From NCBI GenBank assembly GCA_047495785.1, contig JBLDXI010000042.1, forward strand, positions 1,736,001-1,800,000: 64,000 bases of DNA. The letters run 5' to 3'. Position 1 is the first letter of the stretch, and every line of letters begins with the position of its first letter. Origin of the DNA: Lepidodermella squamata (lineage: Eukaryota > Gastrotricha). Both the position numbers and the translations under genes were made by a program. The notes under the pieces were generated by a model. The model saw only the letters and a program-made list of their open reading frames with translations, was not told the origin of the DNA and searched no databases. Below, in pieces: positions 33,527 through 44,414 of this stretch.

Positions 33527-33668
33527 ATCAAATACGTGATTCCTTTATTCTGTAAACAGCTGAACCTCATTGAATTCGGACAGTTATCGCGTGCCCTTGC
33601 GTGAGAAATTTTGGGTTCGTTATTTGAAAAAAACATTCATTTTAGTTATTTTCAACATCGTTTTAAAC

Positions 33669-35248
33669 ATGATGAGGGCCATAGATCTATTCTCATTCAT
33701 TTGCCTATTTGGAGGTGTCTCCTGCCAATGGAAACGCTGTATGTCACTACTAGACAATTCATTCGTGGATTGTGCGACGTCATGTGATTCATTGAAAGAA
33801 TATCAGGTAATTTTGTTATTTCCCGACCTTTTTACCTTTACCTGATCACAAACAAATTTCCATAGTCCGGGTCTATCATTTCCACCTACGATTCGTGTCG
33901 AAATGGAGTGAGTAATCATTAAAATTAAACTTTAATTTAAATTTTAAATTTCATTTTCCTGAACAGAATGGTCGCATGTGTTACAAATTCGCTGCCCTAA
34001 CCCCAAGTTGTCGCCCCGGCATTGTTCCATGCAAAGCTCCTGATGAAATATCGGTACGTTATTTTGTAAATTTATATATACTAAACTATGATTGTTATCT
34101 CGATCAGTTTCAGCCTTTCTACAGCCGATCACTACTTCGCTCGAGTTTGCAATTATGTGAAGCTGATAGAAATAATTTGGCGGTAAGTTTCAATTTTTAA
34201 TGATTCGATCGCTTAAAATTCAAATCTGTATTTTTCAGAATCAAAAATTCAAGCAGTGCTCATTGAATGGCTTGCTGGTCACTTGCGTCCCAATCAACCA
34301 AACGTGCCCTAACAGCACGGTATTTATATTGTTTAAATTACCTGAGAATTAACAGTAATATCCGCGAACTGTTTGAAATCATGGATTCTCGACATTTTGA
34401 ATTGTGGCCTCTTATTTATCAGGCTTTCGCGAATAAAAATATTAATTATTAATCAAACCAAAAAGATATTTTCCTAAATTTCTGGAATTTCTTCGCCCGG
34501 GTTCTAAGTTGAACTTCAGTACAGTGTGACTCGAGCGGAACAAAGCTCTGCGTTGGGAGATCATGTCCTGCGGGGTCTACTCAGGTAGAAACTCGTTTTA
34601 TATTTATGATAGGATTTTGTAAAATAAAACTGTTGTTGTCGTTTCAGGTCAAGCTCTACGCAGATTTGTCATCCTTCCAAACAAATTACGCAACCTGTTT
34701 AGCAGACCTCACACCAGTAAGTTCCGAGCACTTGTAAAATGGTTTCTCAAATTCTCAAAATCCCCATTTTTCTCCATCAGGCCGTCTATTATCGGTGTCT
34801 TGGACCTAACGGCGTTGTAACATGCCGCCCAGCAGATTGCAACGGTGACGAGAAGAAGTACCCATCGAAAAACTTCACCAGCCAATCGGCTTGTCAGAAC
34901 GCTGTAAAAACCGTGCAGTATCACTCTGGCGCCTTGTATCGCTCTGGAGCTGACGCAAATTGCAAGAACCGAGGCGGGTTATTGGCGACTATCAAGACGC
35001 AGGCAGAACTCGACAAAGCTGTGGTTGATAAAGGCGCGGGTAATTTTGCCCACATCGGCCTAACGAATCTGTCGGGCAATTGGACTTGGGATGACGGCAC
35101 GCCGTATGCCAACCTTCCGCCCTGGGATTCTGGCGCTGGCGAACCCAATTACGGCGCAGATGCCTGTGCCATTCTCTACGATGGTGGGGTCATCAAAGAC
35201 GACGGCAGTAACTATCCCGCGATCGGGTTTTTCTGCGAAAGCCGATGA
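33669..35248 (+). CDS. type 1 CTLD protein lacking exons 6 and 7
   Basis: Eight exons: 33669-33806, 33866-33907, 33967-34053, 34108-34182, 34239-34319, 34525-34584, 34648-34716, 34781-35248. They join in frame to 339 residues. Exons equivalent to 6 and 7 (second half of repeat 3 and all of repeat 4) are absent between 34320 and 34524. The exon equivalent to 8 has lost its first four codons and appears to use a shifted acceptor, TACAG at 34520-34524, which restores phase 0. The CTLD is intact (WTWDDGTPYANLPPW, GEPN, FFCESR). The protein may be a real shorter isoform-type paralogue; use of the shifted acceptor is inferred. An in-frame Met at 33570 exists upstream, but the conserved MM start is preferred. 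Confidence 0.75.
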
Positions 35249-35792
35249 ATTTTATCGGACTATATTAGGAGCCGATAAATTTGACATTTGACTGTTTCTC
35301 TTTCTGTTTTGAATGCGTAACATTTTATTTTGAGAACATGCAATTTTGACTAGTGGCAACGCCTCGAACTCAAATAGGATATTAAGCATCACAATAATAA
35401 AGACTGTTTGATTCGACTCCTTTCAACCTTTCATTCGTAGCTCGTCGAGAAATTATTCGATAATAAAACCTGTGAACCATTGCGTTGACCGTTGAGCACC
35501 TTCCATGTGCTTTCTAACTTTCGCCCTGCTTTTAGACCTCAGCATAGAAACATTCCACTTACATGCAAGGTTCGATCCTGGCTGATGCACACATGCTTGA
35601 CACGTGTTTAAAAGCGAATAAGCCACTATGAAGGATTTAGATGAACTTCCCCAAATCAGTGTTGGAGTTCGCATTGTGAACTCAGAAACCAGCGGTTCGA
35701 GTTCGATTCTCGATGGGACCTTGATATGTTTTTTCAATCAAATAACAGCATGTAAGCCTAAGATGAAAGGGCCCAACAGCAGCTTATTTCAG
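35249..35792. other. intergenic region between type 1 copies
   Basis: Holds the 3' UTR of the upstream gene and a tRNA-like block at 35649-35720. Exons 1-6 of the following pseudogene are absent from this interval. Confidence 0.55.
35649..35720 (+). repeat. tRNA-Gln-like degenerate sequence (possible SINE head)
   Basis: The 3' half resembles eukaryotic tRNA-Gln (ACCAGCGGTTCGAGTTCGA and TCTCGATGGGACC, a B-box-like core). The anticodon loop reads CTCAGAA rather than CTCTGAA, and the 5' acceptor strand pairs poorly. The 5' part resembles a stretch near 1155, so it is probably a dispersed tRNA-derived sequence, not a working tRNA. Confidence 0.35.
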
Positions 35793-36879
35793 TTCAAGTA
35801 CCAGGCAGTGAGAAGTGAGAAGCCACATGTTCGCTGTTTCAGAAACCCTGAGAGAATCTTCAATGGCTGCCAATGGAGTCGTCTCAGCTCAGTCGGCTGC
35901 TCGCCCATCAGCGAGACCCAAGAAGCAGCCCCGAAGCCGAACCTCAACCGGGATGAATGCATTCGAGGCGTAAGTTTAATTCATTTTTTCTGTCAGATGA
36001 GCATTTGTAAATTCCAGGCTGCGGCTCAGTGTGGCTCAAGTGGAACGAAGCTTTGCGTTGGAAGATCATGTCCCGCACGACCGACCCAGGTAGAAACCTC
36101 TTCTTTTCAGTTTCGATAAGATGTCATCTATAACTTCAATTCGTAATTTGCGCTTTTTAAAAAAAAACAATTAGGAAATACCGTGATAATTATTCACTAC
36201 GATAACTATCACTCTATCATTCTCGCATTTGAGTAGCCTTACATAAAACCGATACTGTCATTTCAGATCGAGCTCCACCAAAATTCGTCTTCCTTCCAAA
36301 CAAAGTACGACAACTGTTTAGCTGACCTTACACCGGTAAGTTTTAAACCGAAATTGCCCATTTTCCAGTTTTGTGATCCTTATTTTAATTAAATATCGCA
36401 TTCTTCTTCAATAGGCTGTCTATTTTCGGTGTCTCGGACCAAATGGCGTTGTCACATGCCGAACATCAGATTGCAACGTTGATGAAAAGAAATAACCATC
36501 GAAAAGCTCCTCCAGCCAATCGGCCTGTGAAAACGCAGTCAAGTCCGTTCAACACTATAAGCAGACCATAATTCGCCCAGGAGCCGACGAATATTGCAAG
36601 AATCTCGGCGGGCTATTGGCTACTATCAAGACCCAGGCAGAATTTGATAAAGTTAGGCAAAATCAAATCAACATGGCCCACATTGGCTTGTCGAATACGC
36701 CTGGAAATTGGACATGGGATGACGGTACGCCGTTTGCCAACTTCCCGCCCTGGGATACTCGCGCTGGCTCGCTTAATTATGGTGAAAATGCCTGTGTTGC
36801 ACGAATCGATGGTGGGGTCCCCAGAGACGGCAGCTGTAACATTACCGCGTTTAGCTTTCTCTTTGAAACTTTTGCTTGA
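35793..36879 (+). pseudogene. type 1 CTLD pseudogene, exons 7-10 only
   Basis: Exon equivalents are 35793-35969, 36018-36089, 36267-36335 and 36415-36879, with splice sites largely kept. Exons 1-6 are missing. Exon 7 is 16 bp longer than in its relatives because of a 7-bp duplication (AGTGAGAAGTGAGAAG) that shifts the frame and a 9-bp insertion. Exon 10 has a nonsense codon TAA at 36493-36495, where relatives have TAC, and the last CTLD cysteine is Phe (FLFETFA instead of FFCETFA). EPN has become SLN. Several independent lesions make loss of function clear. Confidence 0.9.
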
Positions 36880-37585
36880 TGATGAAAAACTTGTCGGATT
36901 CGTTTCGAGTCGATAAATCAATTTTTGACATTTGTTTGACCTTTTCTGTGTATTAATTAACTGAATCGATATAATAAACATGAACTTTATCTCTAATATG
37001 AACTGTTTTCTCTGATATGATACGTAATGATAAATTGTCTTTTGATGTTATCGACAAGTGACAATGAAACATAACGTAACATAACTTTGGTTTGGCGTTA
37101 ACCATTGTAGAGTCCCTGAGAAGTGGGTCAATTCTGTCAATTATTCAAATGAGGTGGATCAAAGCGAGGTCATGATGATGAGTCACCCTCGGGGTTTCCA
37201 CGAAATACGAGTGGTATCGGCTGCAAATAGCAAGGTATGTAAACGCGTAAGGCAGATGTTAGCTATCTGGCTTTATGCGTTCGGGATTCACACCATGCGC
37301 GAAGCTCAACGGTTTTGAAATTGCTGGCACCAGATCTGAGCACCAGAGATTCTGAGCTGACCTCGGCGGCTTAATCTTTCCGCTTGAGTTGCTGCTTGTC
37401 GACCACTTACGAACAGCCTTGTGCGGGCAGATAGTGCCTTGCGGTAACGGATGACCTACTAGCTTTGATATTATCGCAATTGTTGTTTTGACGTCCTACC
37501 GCCCCATGCTATGTCGGCATGGGTTCAAACGCATGTTCCCATCCTCAGCGATATTTGAGTCAACGGTCCTCTCATCATCAATCTC

Positions 37586-37930
37586 GGTACAGCGACAAAA
37601 CAGCAGTTACGAAGAACAGCGAATGCGACGAAACAGCTAATTTTTTATTTCGCGACAAAACAGAATAAAACTAAGTATGTAAAAGATGCAACGTGTTTCT
37701 GCTGTTATGCAGTGCTCCGAGTACGGGGAGTAAACAAACTACAAACCCCCCTGGCCTTCGAAAATTTCTGAAAAACGCATGGGTCCCCCATGTTGATTTG
37801 CTAATTTTGGGCTCAAAACGGCCCTATTTACCCCCCTCAGAGCTGGACCTAGTCGGATCACTGCTGTTATGTCGCAAGTTAAAACTTTGCTGTTTTGTCA
37901 CATTTGCTGTTATGACGGTCTGCCTCAAAC
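37586..37930. mobile_element. foldback MITE, copy 1, with a 152-bp insertion
   Basis: The left part (GGTACAGCGACAAAACAGCAG) and right part (TTGCTGTTATGACGGTCTGCC) match the inverse of 49257-49452. The body is rich in AACAGC/GCTGTT words in inverse orientation. An insert at 37709-37860, absent from the other copy, is flanked by the direct repeat CTGCTGTTAT (37699-37708 and 37861-37870), which looks like a target-site duplication. Confidence 0.65.
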
Positions 37931-37987
37931 TCAACTTCGTCAGCGAGGTCGGAATTATATTCAGATTCTGACCAGACAATGATTAAA

Positions 37988-38617
37988 ACTAAATAATTAT
38001 TGGATTATGAAACTGTTGGAGCCCGAGTCCGAATTCTGCCCGTACGCAGACGGGTAAGAAGGATTTGCCGCTCCGCGCTCGGGCCGCTTTAAAACATGCC
38101 CGTATGCGAAGTTTACTGTAAATTAAGCAAATTCGAAGGAATCACGCTCCACCGCACACGGGCCGGCCAATGTGTTGGGCCGAGCACGGCGGAGAACAAT
38201 AGGAATCAGCGCTATTGTTCAGCCCCGCACTCGGGCCGCCGGGCTCGGGCATCTGGAATCGAGCCGTCGGGCTTGGGTCATCCTACAACCAACGCCCGCA
38301 CCGATAACTGTATCAAGTCCCGGCCCGAACCCGGCCGCCCGGGTACGGCGCGCGCGAGTCCTTAACAATAGCGCGGTTCCCATTGTTCTCCGCCGTGCTC
38401 GGGCCAACGCCCTGACCGGCCCGTGTGCGGTGAAGCGTGATTCCTTCGAATTTGTTGAATTTACAGTAAACTTCGCATACGTGCATGTTTTAAAGCGGCC
38501 CGAGCGCGTAGCGGCAAATCCTTCTTACCCGTCTGCGTACGGGCCGGCCCGAACGCGTACGGGCAGAATTCGGACTCGGGCTCCAACAGTTTCATAATCC
38601 AATAATTATTTAGTTTT
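37988..38617. repeat. 630-bp GC-rich near-palindrome
   Basis: The outer arms ACTAAATAATTATTGGATTA (37988) and the inverse at about 38597-38617 pair; pairing continues inward through GAGCCCGAGTCCGAATTCTG, ACGGGTAAGAAGGATTTGCC and GCACGGCGGAGAACAAT. The spacer near 38215-38350 is also rich in CCCGAGC/GCTCGGG words. The composition (many GGCCC and CGGGC words) differs from the AT-rich surroundings. No credible protein despite open frames. Confidence 0.8.
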
Positions 38618-38752
38618 AGTCGCATACGGGCACGTTACAGACTGGCCCGAGCGCGGAGTGGTAAAGTGCTGTTACCCTCCGCTGTTGAATTTTGCTCGCC
38701 TTTTTTTCGTATTTTTAGCAGTTGTTGTGATGCCATCTGTTTAATCCATTTC

Positions 38753-38761
38753 TATAAATAG
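38753..38761 (+). promoter_or_regulatory. TATA box of type 1 gene (TATAAATAG)
   Basis: Followed by ATACGTGATTC, TGTAAACAG and TTGAATTCGGACGCAG; 141 bp before the ATG at 38894. Confidence 0.65.
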
Positions 38762-38893
38762 AAAAAATACGTGATTCTTGTAAACAGCTCGCATTGAATT
38801 CGGACGCAGATTTCGTGTGCTCCTATTTTTGTTTCAGTTAGATAGTTCTAAAAGCATTCATTCAACGTTTTTTTAACATCATTTTCAACATAC

Positions 38894-40798
38894 ATGATGA
38901 GGGCTTTAGCTTTATTTTGCTCATTACTTTGTCTATTTGGGGGTGTTTCCTGCCAATGGAAACGCTGTATGTCACTGCTCGACAATTCATTCGTGGATTG
39001 TGCGACGTCTTGTGATTCATTGAAGGAATATCAGGTTAATTTTAAAAATTCTCCGATCTTTTTCAAAATTGGCAACAATCTTTTATTAGTCCGGTTCCAG
39101 CTTTTCCGCCTATGATTTATGTCGAAATGGGGTGAGCGAGCATAAACATTCATTCCAAAGCTGATTTTTTATTCGAGCAGAATGGTCGCATGTGTTACAA
39201 ATACGCAGCTCTGACTCCGAGTTGACGCCCCGGCATAATTCCGTGTAAAGCTCCTGATGAAATATCGGTACGTTATTTTGTAAATTTATATATACTAAAC
39301 TATGATTGTTATCTCGATCAGTTTCAGCCTTTCTACAGCCGATCACTACTTCGCTCGAGTTTGCAGTACTGCGAAATCGATAGGAACAATTTTACGGTAA
39401 GTCGTCACCTTAAAAAATATTTCGTCATAGGCAAGTCTGTTTGTTCATCACAGAATCAACATTTCAAGCAGTGTTCATCGAATAGTTTGTTGGTCACGTG
39501 CGTTCCTATCAACCAAAACTGCCCGATTAGTACGGTTTGTAAATAATTTAGCTATGAATTTTTGAAGTGGACCTTCACCTATGTTCGCCTAAGATTTCAG
39601 CGAATTCTTAGTTGGTAGAAACTGGTCTTAGATCTAGGAGGACAACATTTTAACAATACCATATTTATTCATTCACTCTTCGAAATAGGGACAGCTTGGC
39701 ATTACGTTACTGATATTCTTGTATTTTTCCCAGATTAATGGTAGCCAAATATTCGCAAACCTTGCTGCATGCGTTGATGGGAAAGGTTTGGAGATTTGTT
39801 TCTAAATTGCTTTGGGAATATAGCTATCTTTTATTAGTTCAAGTACCAGACAGTGAGAAGCCACATGTTCGCTGTTTCAGCAACCCTGGACGAATCTTCA
39901 ATGGCTGTCGCCTCAGCTCAGTCGGCTGCTCGGCTAGCAACGAGACCCAAGAAGCAGCCCCGAAGCCGTACATCAACCGAGATAACTGCCTTCGAGGCGT
40001 AAGATAATTGTTCATCTTTCTTCTGATGAGGATTTGTTTTTTCCAGGCTGCTGCACAGTGCGATGTGGGCGGGACAAAGCTTTGTGTTGGTAGAGCCTGC
40101 CCTACTGGTTCGACTCAGGTATGAAAGGTTACTTCTCTTCAAAAATCTTCACCGTTCGACAATAAATCAAGGAAATTTTGTTTGTTGAAATTTGTAATTT
40201 CAGACGAAGCTCTATTCAAATTCGACATCCTTCCAAATGAATTACGAGACTTGTTTGACCGACATTAAGCCGGTAAGTTTTGAACCATTTTTTTTTTAAT
40301 TTCCGTGGCCGTGATATGTTGTTTTTTCCACAGCCAGCCTATTTCCGGTGCCTCGGACCACAGGGCGTTGTTGCATGCCGACAAACAGATTGTAACGCTG
40401 ATGAGAAGAAATACCCATCGACGAGCTACATCAGCGAGACAGCTTGCCTCAACGCAGTCAAAACCGTGACATTTTATGCGCAGTCCAAGTTTCGCATTCA
40501 AACAAGTAATTTTTGCAAGAGCCTCGGTGGGCTATTGGCGACTATCAAGACGCAGGCGGAACTTGACAAAGCTATGGTTGACAAGGGCGCGTTGGCGTTT
40601 GTCCACATTGGCCTGTCGAATCAATCTGGAAATTGGACTTGGGACGATGGCACGCCGTATGCCAACCTCCCGCCTTGGGCTTCTGGCTCGCCTACGTCGA
40701 ACGCAAACTCATGTGCCATGCTTAACGATGGCGGGATCATTAAAGTCGGCTACTTCAACGATGTCGCGCTTGGATTTTTCTGTGAAACCTTCGCTTAG
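38894..40798 (+). pseudogene. type 1 CTLD gene with one in-frame TGA in exon 3
   Basis: All ten exons are present with intact splice sites: 38894-39034, 39090-39131, 39181-39267, 39322-39396, 39454-39534, 39734-39785, 39838-39998, 40047-40118, 40204-40272, 40334-40798. Joined length is 1245 nt. Codon 76 (39223-39225) is TGA where all relatives have TGT or TGC for the second cysteine of repeat 2. Otherwise the gene looks healthy: signal peptide, promoter module and CTLD with WTWDDGTPYANLPPW and FFCETFA, with EPN replaced by SPTSN. It may be a very young pseudogene, a sequencing error, a polymorphic null, or a readthrough or recoded Cys/Sec codon. Pseudogene is the conservative call. Confidence 0.7.
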
Positions 40799-41201
40799 CC
40801 GTGCTAAAACTATTGAATTTGACTGGATTTTGATATTACCTACTAATCATGAGACATTGGGATATTGATATCGGCATGCATATGTTCATGTCCCTAATAT
40901 AGAAAATGCTAATTTTAAGTCGTAGATGATGGATTTGTGAGCGACAAATAAAAAGTTGATTATTAATTATTTTAATTCTCGGGTTTATTTCCGCACATTT
41001 TGTGAGTAATCGAAAATTCCTAAAATACCTATACCAATAAAACATCTTATTGGAATTAAAATAATTAATTAATTAATCAATATTTTATTTGATTAATCCG
41101 AATAATTTCTTCAAAATGCCTCTCGCCTTGCTTATGACGCTTCCAATTATATATTTCAATGATGATGCTTTCAGCCGCAAGAGAAATCGACTAATGATTA
41201 T
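40799..41201. other. 3' flank, no gene seen
   Basis: AT-rich 3' UTR and flank with AATAAA-type signals near 40945 and a TTAATTAATTAA run near 41063. Confidence 0.5.
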
Positions 41202-42829
41202 CACTAGGAAAAAAGTAAAGCTAATTAGCTATTTCTATTTAGCCAAAGCTAGCTAAAAAACCTAGGCTATGCCTCAGCTTTTTATCAGCTAAAAAGCTAT
41301 AGCTAAATAGCTATCGATAGACTGCGACTGGAAGCATGCGGCGTAATAAAGTTACACAACAATGGCTGTGACCCTTTCTGATTACCACTCGAAGCTGCAT
41401 TCGAATCGTTTTTCATCCATATACACACAGAAGCAAAAAATATTTATTTTAACAACTTAGTTCTTAAATGCTACGACTCCAGCAGTGGCAGCAGTTTTCA
41501 ATTGAATAATTTCAAATGGAGTTGGCTCCAGGTAAGAATTGCCATCGACTCACCAGGTAATTACTTTTATCAATGGCCTTTTTTAACTAAATTTTCTCAT
41601 AAATTCGGGAAAAAATCAGAATAATTTCCTCCAGCTAGCACGAGCTTCATGATCTTGCCCTAACTAACGCAGCGCGAAAAATAACAATTTAATTAATGGA
41701 CTAACCGGAGGAGGCTTGTGTTGGTTAGAGGCTTCATTATTCAATACGTATTTCATTAATTCATTTGAGGATTCACTAATTTTTTTCAATAATATTCAAT
41801 TGAAATTTCATTATTTTTGTCAGAATTGCAGGTCATGGATTTAGCGATAAACACTTCTGAAAATGCATTGTAGCTGAAATTTACAGGTAAGAAGCTATTT
41901 TGAATTTAATCGATTAGCTTCCTTTCACGCAATTTTTTTATTTTTTTCAGGAGAATTCTGGTTACCTCAGTTGATGATCATCGGTTGAAGACCATCGGTG
42001 TGCAATCCGTCATTGCTGGGTAAGAGGTAAGGATACTGTATTTTTTTGCTAAAATAAATTTTCAATCTCGAAATTTTTAAAAATTCATACAATTAATTTT
42101 CAGTGATTCGTTCATTTTTCCTGTTTTCGGACGTCAACCCCGAGCTATTAGCGTCTGGGCAACTATTGGAAATAATAGTAGTCACTCCTTTATTTTCTTG
42201 AAAATCAGATATTTTTTCATGCTGAAAATGCTTTACTGAACTTGATTGAATTGAATTGAATTTATTTGAAATTTTTGAAATTTTCAGGCAGGCTAAGCAT
42301 GAATTTCACTTCGTCTTATACCTAGAGAATGTTGCGCTTAATTCATTGGTGAATTTTCTAGAATTATTGTGGCCAATCTTGACCTGCAAGAAATGTCCAT
42401 AAAGCGATTTCAGGCTACTAGAAAATTCAAAAATTTGGTTCCGCTAACAGCAAATTTGGTTCCGCTGACAGGAGGACCCAAGAATAAAGTAATGTGAAAC
42501 AATTTATAAAATATACAAATTTCTCAAAATTAAACCTGAAACTTGACTTTTTTGAAAATTTGAAATTTTTGAAAAAATTTGAAAAATTCTAGTGTTAAAA
42601 AAATTACCGAAAGTTACTGAAATAACAAAATGCGATGTAATAAAATTGTTGGCACTTGGTTAAGCAAGTATCAAGTGTAATTTCAAGTGTCAAAATAAAA
42701 ATTTTAAAATTTCAAAATTAAATCAGAAAATTGAAAAAATTGTAATCCAATTCTTTTAGCGATTAACTCCTAAATATCTGAAAATCAATTTTAAATTTTT
42801 CGGAAAATTTTTCATGAAATTTAAGGGTT

Positions 42830-43218
42830 CTATGACTAAAGAGCACGCGATCTAAGAGCAACGATTAAAGAGCAATGCATTAAGAGCAACCGATAAGAGA
42901 GCAACTGATTGAAGAGCAATTGGTCATAAGAGCAATTATTAATGAGGAATAAGTGGCACGCGACTTGATTTTTTTTGCTTTTCCTAATCAAGTGAATCTC
43001 GACCGATTAAGATGCCTGAATTGCTGTTTAATCGGCTCCCGTATTCACTTGATCGCCTACAGAAAAAAATGAAGTCGCGTGCCACTTTTTTGCCCTGATT
43101 TATCATTAATAATTGCTCTTATGACCAATTGCTCTTCAATCGGTTAATCTCTTATCGGTTGCTCTTATTGCATTGCTCTTTAATCGTTGCTCTTAGATCG
43201 CGTGCTCTTTATTCATAG
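42830..43218. repeat. foldback element rich in AAGAGCAA words
   Basis: The arms run inward from CTATGACTAAAGAGCACGCG on the left and its near-inverse on the right, with repeated AAGAGCAA on the left and TTGCTCTT on the right. Arms are about 160 bp. The word TTGCTCTTA also marks the subterminal part of the pogo-like element at 46012. Confidence 0.75.
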
Positions 43219-43736
43219 TAAGGGTAAAAACGTGTAACTGTCAACCTGACCACCAGAAAAAAAATTCGCGATTTAGATAGAAATTTATATATTTCCAGAA
43301 AGCCCTGGACATGAGCTTTCAGAAAATATATATGACTATAGTCAGTTTTGTCAGTTAACATGATTTTTACCTTGTCAAAAATGGTACACATTTGACATTG
43401 ACGAAATGCCAAAAGATGGCATTTTTCCCAACAACATTTTGACGACAGTTGAAAGTGCCTATGTAATATTAATATGTTTAAATGTTGATGACCATGTAAG
43501 CTTCAATTTGAGACATTGCTCGATGCCGTAGTCAAAATATTTTTTGACCAGGTGATGTTACATTTTTTGACACTGTCGCGTCGTTCCGTCCATCAATTAT
43601 TGTTTCTAATTAGATTTCAACTAAGCGGTGCACTTTTAAAGGCCTCGGGGATGGGTAAAGCTGCGTCTATATTTGTTGGCAACATTTTGGCCTAAAAATT
43701 TTCCGGTCAGATGCTATAGATGTTGCGCAATCACAT

Positions 43737-44149
43737 GGACGGAACGACACGTGACGGAACGACGGACGGAACGACAAAAAAATAACTTTTCAACGCTGAG
43801 GAATTTCAAAAAATAAATTAGATATTCTGATTCAGCATGAAGAGTTAGAGATGGATACTAATTTGCGCGCGATTATCTTCCAAAATGGGGAAGAAATAAG
43901 GCGGGATAGTGGAACAGCGCGTGCATGTGCGTGTGAGTGCGCGCGCGCACATGAACTTCGCGCTCAACACGGGTGAGAGCCGTATGCGCAGATAATGCCC
44001 AAATCACGCGCAAATCACTCACTAATCATGCGCAAATTTGCACACCGCCCTAACTTTTCACGCTTATTCAGAATATCTAATTTATTTTTTGAAATTCCTC
44101 AGGGTTGCTGAGATAATCAGAGCGTTGTTCCGTCCTGTCGTTCCGTCCT
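43737..44149. repeat. foldback element rich in GGAACGAC words
   Basis: Left: GGACGGAACGACACG, then GAGGAATTTCAAAAAATAAA at about 43800. Right: the inverse, ending GTCGTTCCGTCCT. The arms pair over about 130 bp around a GC-richer centre with repeated GCGCGC. Confidence 0.7.
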
Positions 44150-44263
44150 GATGACCCTACATTGAAATGTGATGCGGCGTAACCATACGATAAGCTATCA
44201 TGTCTTACCGAATGCATTACCAATTTAAGAAGGGTGTCATAACTCGTTCTCTTTATTCTTCAG

Positions 44264-44414
44264 ATTGCACGCGACCTTCAAGTTCGAGAGGACATTCTAC
44301 GCTGAAAGCATGGCTGTTCTCCTCAACGCCAGCATCGACTGGCTCACCGAGCCGAAGTTCGCCCTAAATTGTTCAATTCGGGAAATATCTAGCAGCGAAA
44401 TGGAACTTTTTTAA
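44264..44414 (+). CDS. possible terminal exon inside the CACTA-like element
   Basis: After an acceptor TTCTTCAG there is an open 49-codon stretch ending in TAA (…FKFERTFYAESMAVLLNAS…), followed by AATAAA at 44414. The words resemble the second-exon motif of the modules in the gene at 47781-53490 (FTLDDFYAEI). Short possible exons lie near 41950-42020 and 42104-42170. No start or complete gene could be assembled, so this may be a captured fragment or chance. Confidence 0.25.

Larger units (their letters stand above)
36880..38752. other. intergenic region filled with repeat elements
   Basis: Contains a foldback MITE at 37586-37930 with a small insertion, and a large GC-rich palindrome at 37988-38617. 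No coding sequence is supported. Confidence 0.6.

Noticed and set aside
33570-33668. Upstream in-frame Met for the 33669 gene
   Set aside because: Same reasoning; it overlaps the conserved TTGAATTCGGAC block.
38096-38597. Open frames in the GC-rich palindrome
   Set aside because: High GC lowers stop frequency; sequences are arginine/proline-rich on both strands and follow the palindrome symmetry.
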